Source of the DNA: Mycobacterium sp.
Lineage (GTDB): Bacteria; Actinomycetota; Actinomycetes; Mycobacteriales; Mycobacteriaceae
Reading direction: 5' to 3'
Assembly: GCA_023264755.1 (NCBI GenBank)
Contig: JAHFVB010000291.1
Coordinates: 1 to 6,632 of the forward strand
DNA: 6,632 nucleotides
A model generated the notes under the pieces. It worked only from the letters and a program-made list of their open reading frames with translations. It did not search any database and was not told the DNA's origin. The position numbers and the translations under genes were made by a program. This document shows, in pieces, positions 1 to 6,200 of the stretch; the first letter of the stretch is position 1; every line of letters starts with the position of its first letter.

Positions 1-283
1 TCGAGATCGATTGCGAGCGTTTCGAGGGGGTGATCACGCCTCGCGTTACGAGTAGAGCAGAACCCCTGCAGCCAAGCAATTTTGGTGGATCGGTTGGATC
101 CTGCACCTCGCGCGAACGGTGTCGAAAACGACCGTCCCCGAGGAGGACGAGTTCGCCGGCATCTTGGAAGGCGGAAAGCTGTATGCAACCGGGAAGGAGC
201 TAGTACGGCGAAATGCCGAGTCAACCAAACCGGGGGGTGGTGCCCCCGACGGGGCACCTCGCTCGCTTGATCCGTCCTACACG
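1..283. other. Left-edge stretch with no assignable gene; possible gene remnant
   Basis: No protein family is recognised here on either strand. The most protein-like frame is on the plus strand, open from base 56 after a TAG at 53-55, with a possible GTG start at 119. Roughly residues 1-40 from that GTG have mixed charge (a PEEDEF stretch, then KLYATGKELVRR) and mostly GC-rich third positions. After about base 230 the frame turns glycine/proline-rich and runs straight through the terminator hairpin at 292-324 to a stop at 383-385. No convincing ribosome binding site precedes the GTG. This may be a decayed fragment or chance. Bases 2-55 could also hold the last 17 codons of an upstream plus-strand gene ending at TAG 53-55, but their third positions are not GC-rich. 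I see no tRNA or insertion-sequence end. Confidence 0.3.
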
Positions 284-329
284 AACGAAAGAGCCCGGCG
301 ACGCGTTCGCTGCGGCGCCGGGCTTGGTT
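284..329 (-). terminator. Probable intrinsic terminator of the AveC-like gene
   Basis: A perfect 9-base inverted repeat pairs 292-300 (AGCCCGGCG) with 316-324 (CGCCGGGCT) around a 15-base loop. It lies 17 bases beyond the minus-strand stop codon at 342-344. Read on the minus strand, the stem is followed by CTTTCGTTCGT, a short imperfect U-rich tract, as is common in GC-rich actinobacteria. Position and orientation fit termination of the AveC-like transcript. The plus-strand side also has a short TTGGTTT after the stem, so weak bidirectional activity is possible. Confidence 0.65.
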
Positions 330-341
330 TCGAACTCGTAT

Positions 342-1372
342 TTAGACTGCCGTGTGCATGGCGTGTTGGCTGGCGTCGTTGCTAATGATGGTGGGGCCGA
401 CGATGAGTGCTTGGGAGGGATCCTCGGGATCGGTGGCCAGCCCGTGCGCGGGTGTGACGCCTCCTTCTTCGCACATCTTCTGCCACATGGCGAGTCGGCC
501 TGCACGGGAGGGGGTGAGTCGGCCGTAGGTGAACAGGCGAACGAATGTCCAGTTCGGTGCGGGCAGGGAGGCCGAGCGGCCGACCAGGCGGTGCAGGATG
601 AACATCCAGCCAACCATCATGGCCATCATGGTGGCAGTTGCGATCCAGCGAAGTGCGGTTGGCATCGTCGAGTTGTGGGCGAGGATGTGAATCGAGCCGA
701 CGCCGAAGTAGGCGACCATCATGCCGAATGGGGCGACGAGTAGCAGTAGGAGTTGTTGTTTGCCCTTGAGGGCGGTACGGCGAAGGCGAGGATGGCGCCG
801 ATCGTGACGAAAGAGCCGCCGTTGATGAAGCCCCACCAGTAGGGGAAGTTCAGGAAGGTGAACGGCTGCACGCCGTAGTACAGGTAGGTGCCGAGGTTGA
901 TGCCGATGGTCTCCATGAGTGCGTCGGTGACGATGCCCATGCCGAGCAGCATCACGAAGTGCTTTGCGTGTGCGCCGTTGCGGATGACGAAGTAGCAGAA
1001 GTAGGCCTCGAGGCCGAGGAATGCGACGTAGCAGAGCGGAATCAGGGCCGGGACGGTGACTCCGAAGTTCGTGAATGCCGGTACCAGGTTCTCGGCCCAG
1101 TGCAGGTGGCCCAGGACGTCGAGCATGGGTTCGAGCAGGCTGCAGAGCAGTCCGCTGGCCATGACGATGAGTGGGACGTAGTTCTTGCTGCGGATTGCGG
1201 CCTTGATCGCCCAAGGGAGCGCGAAGACGACGACCGCGGCGCCGGCAACGAAGAAGAAGATGATCTGGGCGGCGGTGCTGGCTTCGAACTGGCCAGGCGC
1301 CGGAAGGATGTTTGGCGGCAACCCGGGGTCAGTGACCAGCGGGTTCCAGCTGAGGGGGAGCAACGAGGTCAC
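342..1372 (-). pseudogene. AveC-like (spirocyclase-family) integral membrane protein, split by a -1 frameshift
   Basis: This is a polytopic membrane protein read in two frames. The first runs from a GTG at 1370-1372 (AAAGG 8 bases upstream) to a stop at 719-721. The second continues to TAA at 342-344. Restoring one base near 770-775, for example turning GTACCGCCC into GTACCGGCCC, joins AFAVP to ALKGKQQ and gives 343 residues. From memory the avermectin spiroketal-forming protein AveC is about 344. Five hydrophobic segments precede the junction (starting near IIFFFVAGAAVVV, VPLIVMASGLL, ALIPLCYVAFL, FVMLLGMGIV, FVTIGAILAF) and two follow it (LLLLLVAPFGMMVAYF, ATMMAMMVGWMF). The motif SLLEPMLDVLGHLHWAENL and the aromatic YLYYG/YWWGF region resemble actinobacterial AveC-family proteins; that assignment is by recall. 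It may be a recent pseudogene or a sequencing error. The divergent neighbour is a TetR regulator. A TTG at 1447 is a less likely earlier start. Confidence 0.6.
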
Positions 1373-1460
1373 TGTCCTTGCCTTTCGCGGCGTCGTCGAT
1401 TGGTGGCGACTGCGCCGACATTTCGTGTGGGGTGCGCCAGCCGTCAATCGTCCTGAGATG

Positions 1461-1503
1461 TGTACGGGGTCACATTAACACTGTATCCGTACATCGTGTA
1501 CAC
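1461..1503. promoter_or_regulatory. Candidate TetR operator: three TGTAC half-sites in the divergent intergenic region
   Basis: The 203-base gap between the divergent AveC-like and TetR genes holds no gene. It contains TGTACGG at 1461-1467, its exact inverse CCGTACA at 1487-1493, and TGTAC again at 1497-1501. The second and third copies form the palindrome GTACA-TCG-TGTAC (1489-1501); the first and second form a 7-base inverted repeat with a 19-base spacer. The DNA between them (ACATTAACACTGTAT) is more AT-rich than its surroundings. Minus-strand TANNNT boxes lie at 1480-1485 (TACAGT) and 1472-1477 (TAATGT), possible -10 elements for the AveC-like gene, but without a clear -35. I infer that the adjacent TetR protein binds here and represses one or both genes. 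Confidence 0.5.
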
Positions 1504-1575
1504 CATTGTTGGGTTCAGGTGGAACCAGGCGCACGAGCGGGCATCGCGGACAGGACGCAGCGGTAGGGTGCGGTC

Positions 1576-2238
1576 ATGACGGACACCACCCAACGCGGGA
1601 AGGGTCGGCCACGTTCGGTCGACGCCGCGGGCGTCGGGGTGGCGGAGGGGATTTACGCAGCCACCGAGCGACTGCTGGAACGCCAATCGTTCAACGACAT
1701 CAGCGTGGCGCACATCCTCGCCGAGTCGGGGGTCTCCCGGACCACCTTCTACTTCTACTTCGCCTCGAAGTTCACCGTCCTGAGCGGGCTGCTGAGCCGC
1801 GCGATGGACGACATCTTCGAGACTGTGCAACCGTTCCTGTCGAGGGCGGCGGAGGATGCGCCCGAGGTCGCGTTGGAGCGCAGTATCCGTCAAGTAACGC
1901 ACGCGTGGCATCGGCACCGACTGGTGCTCCGGGCAGTGAACCACCACTGGCAGACCGAACCCGAATTGCGGACCCAGTGGCTGACCGTCGTAGAGCGTTT
2001 CGTCGTGGCGGGGGCAGCAGAGATCGATCGTGAACGCGCAGACGGTACGATCACCTCGCCGGTTCCGAGCAGAACCCTTGCGGCCACGCTGTTTTGGGCC
2101 ACCGAGCGGTTACTCCACATTGCCGGTATGGGCATCGAACCCAATCTTCCCGACGAAGAGTCGGCGGTGGCATCGCTGGTCGCCATTTGGCGGGGCACCC
2201 TCTATGGACGTGACGTCGGTTCACGGGGTTACGAGTAA
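1576..2238 (+). CDS. TetR-family transcriptional regulator, EthR-like
   Basis: This is a 220-residue TetR repressor, a normal length for the family. After a basic N-terminal tail (RGKGRPRS, residues 7-14), the DNA-binding domain spans about residues 20-67. Its helix-turn-helix (ISVAHILAESGVSRTTFYFYF, with recognition helix around SRTTFYFYF at 54-62) is followed by SK at 64-65. This block and the C-terminal pattern (ATERLLHIAGMG, then LVAIWRGTLYGRD) strongly resemble EthR of Mycobacterium tuberculosis, as I recall it. The ATG at 1576 is the first usable start after an in-frame TAG at 1564-1566, with a weak AGGGTG upstream. It is divergent from the AveC-like gene, so control of that gene and of itself is the simplest inference. 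The ligand is unknown; EthR relatives have a long hydrophobic pocket, so a lipid-like inducer is plausible. The gene shows no damage. Confidence 0.92.
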   Translation: MTDTTQRGKGRPRSVDAAGVGVAEGIYAATERLLERQSFNDISVAHILAESGVSRTTFYFYFASKFTVLSGLLSRAMDDIFETVQPFLSRAAEDAPEVALERSIRQVTHAWHRHRLVLRAVNHHWQTEPELRTQWLTVVERFVVAGAAEIDRERADGTITSPVPSRTLAATLFWATERLLHIAGMGIEPNLPDEESAVASLVAIWRGTLYGRDVGSRGYE

Positions 2239-2288
2239 TCCCGCCGCCTGAAGCTCTGCTACGACTGCGCAAGGCCCAGCTCGAGGAA

Positions 2289-2302
2289 CACCGGCACCGG
2301 TG
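2289..2302. terminator. Weak hairpin between convergent genes
   Basis: The 91-base gap between the ends of the TetR gene (2238) and the PH-like gene (2330) contains CACCG-GCAC-CGGTG, a perfect 5-base stem with a 4-base loop. No U-tract follows on the plus strand (GAAACG); on the minus strand it is followed by TTCCTCGAG. It could act as a weak bidirectional terminator, but a stem this short can arise by chance in GC-rich DNA. Nothing else is seen in this gap. Confidence 0.25.
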
Positions 2303-2329
2303 AAACGCGACTCGGCACGCTAGCCGGAT

Positions 2330-2677
2330 CTAGTCGGCGCGGGCGCTCAGCAAGTCGTCGAGCACTGCCAGAAACTCCTTGGGGCGCAACGGCGTGAAGG
2401 CCGGGCTCAGTCGCGTGCCCGGCACGTCCAGGCTGACCAGCGTGGACTTCACCGGCCGCCACACGTCCAGCGGCATCCAGCGGCGCAGGTCCGAGCTGCC
2501 CCAGATGCGAAACCTGTTAATCAGCAGGCCCAGCGACTCGGTCTTGTACCCGCGGATCGCCTGCAGCGGAATGACCTTCGAGGTGCCAGACGGAAAGTGA
2601 TACCGACGCAGGGTGAGCGCATATCGGTCCAACTGGACCAGTCCATCGTCGTAGTACTGCTGCCGGGGTGCGGTCAT
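2330..2677 (-). CDS. Small PH-domain-like hypothetical protein, coupled to the MBL-Rieske gene
   Basis: This 115-residue soluble protein has no signal peptide or membrane segment. The ATG at 2675-2677 overlaps the TGA of the upstream gene (2674-2676) as ATGA, which implies translational coupling; a GGAG lies 9 bases before the start. The alternation of short strand-like stretches (LVQLDRYALTLRRYHF, then KVIPLQAIRGYKTES, later STLVSLDVPGTRL) followed by a C-terminal helix (PKEFLAVLDDLLSARA) suggests the bacterial PH-like fold. That is structural inference rather than a recognised family. Tight coupling suggests it is made in stoichiometric amount with the MBL-Rieske protein and may bind it or its hydrophobic substrate. 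The same frame stays open upstream inside the MBL-Rieske gene to 2923, but that part overlaps the Rieske coding sequence and is unlikely to be translated. Confidence 0.8.
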   Translation of the reverse strand: MTAPRQQYYDDGLVQLDRYALTLRRYHFPSGTSKVIPLQAIRGYKTESLGLLINRFRIWGSSDLRRWMPLDVWRPVKSTLVSLDVPGTRLSPAFTPLRPKEFLAVLDDLLSARAD

Positions 2678-4224
2678 GTCTTCTCGCTCCGCAGTTGGTG
2701 GCCCTGGGAGGTGAGGCATCGGCCATTCTCCAGATTCCACCGCCAACCGTGCAGGTTGCAGGTCAGCGTCGTGCCCTCCACCACGCCGAACTTCGACAAG
2801 TCGGCCTTCAGGTGTGGGCAGCGGCGCTGAATCTCCCAGCCGTCCAACCGGATCGACGCTGAGTCGTCGTGCGCTTCGGCGAACCAGCCGTCGGCGTAGG
2901 CGATGCGCTCGTCGGTCAGGCACTTGAAGAACGTGTAGAGGTACTCGTTGTATCCGCCGACCCGCCAGGCCTTGAATCGGGTCGAGAGAAAGATCGTGTT
3001 GACCCAGTCCGGTTCGTCGTCGCGTAGCACCGTCCGCACCAGCTCGGGCGCGATTGCGAAGCCGTAGCGGAACTTCTCGTCGGGAATGGCTTCCCGGACT
3101 GCGCGTTTCGGAAAGTCGAGCACGACGGTCTCGGCGCCGATCCGGAGCTCGACCGGGTAGCCGATGCCGTCGCAGATCTGGTCGCTCTGGCTCATGATGG
3201 GCTCGAAGCGCGCCCGCAGGGGTTCCAACAGTGGCTCCCCCTCTGCCGGCGCCCAGCTGGCCTTCAGGGCGGCCAAGACGGGCGCCATCCGTTGGGCGTA
3301 GTCCTCGATGTATTGCGCCTTGCCCGTGGTGAAGATGACTTCGGCTTCCTGCTGGGACACCGGATGGGTCAGCGAATCCAGTTGGGAGCCGGTGAATTCC
3401 GCGACGCTGCCGGGAATCATCAACAACCCTCGGTCATGACCGTGCGTGCGCATCTGCTCGAGGAAGACCATCTGGTCCGGGAAGATGTTGGCGGGATCGC
3501 CGTGATCGTCGTTGAGCTCGCGCAGTTCGGGATCGAGGAAGCACGGCGGGCCGGCGGACGGTATGACCCACGTCGCGTTCACCTGCGCGATGTACTGCCG
3601 GCACCGGTCCATTCCGCGCTGGCGCTTCTGGATGCCGAAGGCCTCCTTGGCCCGCGCGGGCATGTCGTAGACCATCGGGTACCAGATGGCCCCCGAGTAC
3701 TGCAGCATGTGCACGTCCACGTGCCCGAACTGCTCCTCGAGGACGTCGAGGTCGACGGGGCGCGCGTCGTTCATGTTGAACGCCACGGTCTCACCGTCGG
3801 AGACCACCAGTCCGGAGTCGCCGATGGGCCCGTCGGCCGGGGCGCGCAGCGCGATGATCATCACGTCGAGGTCGCCCTTGGGCCCGCTGACCCGGTGCTT
3901 GACCGAGTCCGTGGTCTCGAAGAACCGGTGGAACCCCAGCTCCTCTAGGGCCCGGCGCAGGTCGGGAACCGGAAAGTCCGGCAACAGCACGACGGCGTCC
4001 TTGTTGACGTGTTCGCGCAGGTTGGCGGCATCGAAGTGGTCGGCGTGCAAATGCGAGACGTAGAGGTAGTCGCAGTCGCCGAGGGCGGCCCAATCCAGCG
4101 TGCTGTTGTCCGGGAACGGGAACCAGGACCCGAAGTACGCCGGGTTGACCCAGGGGTCGCAAAGAATGCTGCCCGCCTGCGTCTGGATCAGAAACCCCGC
4201 ATGGCCGACACTGGTGACCTGCAC
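2674..4224 (-). CDS. MBL-fold metallo-hydrolase with C-terminal Rieske [2Fe-2S] domain (CMAH-like)
   Basis: This is a 516-residue cytoplasmic two-domain protein. The N-terminal domain is UlaG-like metallo-beta-lactamase: SVGHAGFLIQ and LCDPWVNP at about residues 5-28, then the metal-binding HLHADH at 58-63. The C-terminal Rieske motif is complete, C469-x-H471 and C489-x2-H492 with 17 residues between the pairs, so a [2Fe-2S] cluster can be held. Known proteins joining these domains include CMP-N-acetylneuraminate hydroxylase (CMAH), where the Rieske domain is N-terminal; here the order is reversed. A monooxygenase-type role is therefore an analogy, and the substrate is unknown. The GTG start at 4222-4224 is chosen because GGAGAGG lies 6 bases upstream and the MBL fold begins at once; the frame is open further upstream to 4356 but runs through the DUF2505 gene. 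No reductase is encoded in the window. It sits in the operon after DUF2505 and overlaps the next gene by 4 bases. Confidence 0.88.
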   Translation of the reverse strand: MQVTSVGHAGFLIQTQAGSILCDPWVNPAYFGSWFPFPDNSTLDWAALGDCDYLYVSHLHADHFDAANLREHVNKDAVVLLPDFPVPDLRRALEELGFHRFFETTDSVKHRVSGPKGDLDVMIIALRAPADGPIGDSGLVVSDGETVAFNMNDARPVDLDVLEEQFGHVDVHMLQYSGAIWYPMVYDMPARAKEAFGIQKRQRGMDRCRQYIAQVNATWVIPSAGPPCFLDPELRELNDDHGDPANIFPDQMVFLEQMRTHGHDRGLLMIPGSVAEFTGSQLDSLTHPVSQQEAEVIFTTGKAQYIEDYAQRMAPVLAALKASWAPAEGEPLLEPLRARFEPIMSQSDQICDGIGYPVELRIGAETVVLDFPKRAVREAIPDEKFRYGFAIAPELVRTVLRDDEPDWVNTIFLSTRFKAWRVGGYNEYLYTFFKCLTDERIAYADGWFAEAHDDSASIRLDGWEIQRRCPHLKADLSKFGVVEGTTLTCNLHGWRWNLENGRCLTSQGHQLRSEKT

Positions 4225-4230
4225 GAATAC

Positions 4231-4237
4231 CCTCTCC
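4231..4237 (-). promoter_or_regulatory. Ribosome binding site fixing the GTG start of the MBL-Rieske gene
   Basis: Read on the minus strand, GGAGAGG stands 6 bases before GTG (4222-4224). It is the clearest Shine-Dalgarno sequence in the window and favours this GTG over the upstream in-frame candidates, which lie inside the DUF2505 gene. It occupies the 65-base gap between the two genes, in which I see no clear promoter. Confidence 0.7.
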
Positions 4238-4289
4238 GGTGGACGACTGTTCCCACTGGAGTCTAACCGTCGACTACTGGGAGCTCCGC

Positions 4290-4802
4290 TCAGTCGGGAA
4301 GGTCGCGGGGTCCGTCGATCCACGTGGTGGTGAACTCCTGGATCTGCTGAATCCACGCGGGCAGTTGGCTTCCGATCAAACCTTCCACCGGGCCGCCGAT
4401 CAACGGGACGCGCACCGCGACGGTGGCGGAGTACGTCAGCCGCGCGCCGTCGGCGGTCGGCGCCAGCAGCCCAGCGCTGCGCACCGAAAGGGGCCCGCCG
4501 GTCAGGTCGACGGTCACCTCACCGCGCAGTTCGCCGCCGGACGTGGGAGTCCACGTCTCGCAGTGCACCAGTTCCCAGTTGCCGCGGCGCAGTTTCGTGA
4601 CGATCTTGGGGAGCTCCGCGCTGAGCAGGCGGAAGCACGTGCGCACCCGTACGACGCGGTCGGGATCGACGGTGAGCTCCTGCAATTCGCCGTTGTCCAT
4701 GCGCGCCAACCGCGTTCGCCAGTACTGCTCATCGCCGAACGCGCCATGGAACTGTTCGACGCTGGACGTCGAGTCGACCACCAGGTCGAATGAGCGGGGC
4801 AT
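4290..4802 (-). CDS. DUF2505 family protein (SRPBCC/START-like fold)
   Basis: This 170-residue protein matches the actinobacterial DUF2505 family throughout, by recall. It opens with MPRSFDLVVDSTSSVEQFHGAF and has DEQYWRTRLARM near residues 24-35. A central LPKIVTKLRRGNWELVHCETWTP block follows, then the C-terminal VRVPLIGGPVEGLIGSQL and a final amphipathic helix ending in TTTWI. Family length is usually about 160-170. The fold is that of polyketide cyclase/START-like proteins, which enclose hydrophobic ligands, but the family has no established biochemical activity that I know of. There is no signal peptide or membrane segment. The ATG at 4800-4802 is the natural family start, though its ribosome binding site is weak. 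It lies 24 bases after the acyltransferase gene and 65 before the MBL-Rieske gene, so a role in holding an intermediate between those enzymes is possible but unproven. Confidence 0.88.
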   Translation of the reverse strand: MPRSFDLVVDSTSSVEQFHGAFGDEQYWRTRLARMDNGELQELTVDPDRVVRVRTCFRLLSAELPKIVTKLRRGNWELVHCETWTPTSGGELRGEVTVDLTGGPLSVRSAGLLAPTADGARLTYSATVAVRVPLIGGPVEGLIGSQLPAWIQQIQEFTTTWIDGPRDLPD

Positions 4803-4826
4803 AGCAGGCCACGCTACCGTCGGCCG

Positions 4827-6200
4827 CTAACAGGTCGTGGCCACCAGGTCGAACGTGGCGAGCGTTTCCCGGGCCAGGGTGGTGAGCTCGGCCTTCGAGT
4901 TCGTTCCGTCGAGTTGGTAGGCGATGACGGTGAGGAAGAGCTGCCCACCGATCCGGCCGGAGGCCAGGAAGAACTTCTGTTCCAGCAGTTGCGGGGTGAC
5001 CTTCTGGTCGACCCCTCGCGCGAAGACGAAGTCGGCCTGCGTGCCGTCCACGCAGCCGACGACGGAGTCGAGGTCGCCGAGGTTGGTGCACGTCACCGGG
5101 CGTTCCGCGAAGGCGAAGAGGGCATCGCCCAGCCCGCGCAACGCGCGCTTCGGAGTGAACGGGGTCAGCGGGAGCAGCTGCAGGGCTTCGTCGGGGCTGT
5201 CGCGAAGTGTGGTGAGGGCCTGCTTGATCGAGCCCCGCACGTCGGTGAGGTCCGTCGTCACCCCGGCGGGGTCGACGGTGATGGTCGTGAAGGACAGCGC
5301 ATTCGCGTGGGTGTCGCCGGCCTTGCGGTCGCTGGCGGTGATGATCACCCGCACGGTGCCGTCCTCGGCGCACTGGCGGCCCATCCGCGCTCCGAGCTTG
5401 GCCGCGAAGGCGGTGAACAACGAGTTGCTGGTGCCGCCCAGCGCCCTGGCCCGGGCGTCCCAGGCGTCCTGGTCGACCTTCAACGTGATGGCGGGCACGG
5501 TGACGTAGCCACTCGCGGACTCCGTGCTGGGCGGGGTGGCCCCCCGGCGAGTCAGTTCGGCGCGCTGACGACGCAGGAGTTTGGTGGCCGCCCCGATGGC
5601 GCGGGCGACCTCGGGGAGGTCCCGCAACGTCTGGCGGGCATCGCTGGCCAGGGCCCGCCGTCGGGTACGCGAACGTGGTGGGGGATAACCGAATTCGTTG
5701 ACGACACCGTGGACGGCGTCGGCGATCGCCAGTCCGCAGCCAAGGCCGTCGACCAGACAGTGCGAGGCCACCAGGCTGACGGCCGTCGACCCGTCGGTGA
5801 ACGACACCGTGCCGAGTTGCCAGCCGGGCCCGAGCTCCGGATCGATGGGTAGCTGGGCGCATTCGTCGGCCCAGGCGTCCAGTTCGGTGCGGGGGCGAGC
5901 GTGCTCGGCGACGTGCAACGGAGCCCCGGCGGGGACCGCCACCCACCGATGCCTGCCGAAGGGCAGCGGCGAGCGTTCGATCAACCTGCCCAACAAGCCG
6001 TAGCCCAGATTGCGGTGAAAGCGCTCGAGCCCGGCCACGTCGAGGGCGCGTTCGTAAACCCATACCCACTGCACGAGTTGAGGCTGATCGCGAGCTCGCA
6101 GCGCGAGGAACGAGGCCTGGTCCATGAAGGCGAGCTGGTTGGCCCGGGCCGCGGCGGCGCGGCGGGCACGCGGCGATGACAACAGGGTCGGACTAGTCAA
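4827..6200 (-). CDS. Condensation-like / CoA-dependent acyltransferase superfamily protein
   Basis: This 457-residue protein has the two-lobed layout of condensation domains, PapA proteins and wax ester/diacylglycerol acyltransferases. The catalytic HHxxxDG motif appears as SHCLVDG (146-152): the second His (147), Asp 151 and Gly 152 are kept and the first His is Ser. The N-terminal FMDQASFLAL (25-34) resembles the start of the WS/DGAT fold. The second lobe includes SLFTAFAAKLGARMG (260-274), CTNLGDLD (371-378) and DFVFARG (390-396). It probably transfers an acyl group to an alcohol or amine; donor and acceptor are unknown. The TTG start at 6198-6200 is chosen because GGTGGG lies 5 bases upstream and the start overlaps the previous gene's stop by 8 bases. 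An ATG at 6123-6125 (residue 26) is the alternative. It is a tandem paralogue of the gene before it. Confidence 0.75.
   Translation of the reverse strand: MTSPTLLSSPRARRAAAARANQLAFMDQASFLALRARDQPQLVQWVWVYERALDVAGLERFHRNLGYGLLGRLIERSPLPFGRHRWVAVPAGAPLHVAEHARPRTELDAWADECAQLPIDPELGPGWQLGTVSFTDGSTAVSLVASHCLVDGLGCGLAIADAVHGVVNEFGYPPPRSRTRRRALASDARQTLRDLPEVARAIGAATKLLRRQRAELTRRGATPPSTESASGYVTVPAITLKVDQDAWDARARALGGTSNSLFTAFAAKLGARMGRQCAEDGTVRVIITASDRKAGDTHANALSFTTITVDPAGVTTDLTDVRGSIKQALTTLRDSPDEALQLLPLTPFTPKRALRGLGDALFAFAERPVTCTNLGDLDSVVGCVDGTQADFVFARGVDQKVTPQLLEQKFFLASGRIGGQLFLTVIAYQLDGTNSKAELTTLARETLATFDLVATTC

Noticed and set aside
45..54. GTTACGAGTA shared with the end of the TetR gene (2228-2237), both just at a stop codon in a -YE frame
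   Set aside because: Ten bases is too short to claim a second regulator gene ending at 55, and the flanking translations do not align well.
342..1214. Long minus-strand frame with start near 1214 as a separate gene
   Set aside because: Only the part below about 773 is protein-like (membrane segments and natural end). The upstream part is an arginine/histidine-rich shadow of the AveC-like N-terminal frame.
1566..1578. 13-base match GGGTGCGGTCATG also present at 2666-2678
   Set aside because: A match of this length is expected about by chance in 6.6 kb of GC-rich DNA. One copy contains the TetR start; the other reads antisense across the start of the PH-like gene, so no shared function follows.
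3292..3948. 218-codon plus-strand frame antisense to the MBL-Rieske gene
   Set aside because: It is a shadow of the recognised gene, with no motif or ribosome binding site.
4914..5852. 312-codon plus-strand frame antisense to the acyltransferase
   Set aside because: It is a typical antisense shadow in GC-rich DNA. The composition is low in hydrophobic-core residues and no family is recognised.
4729..6069. 446-codon minus-strand frame overlapping the acyltransferase gene
   Set aside because: It is an arginine/proline/glycine-rich shadow with no motif, whereas the overlapping frame carries a full acyltransferase fold and paralogue similarity.
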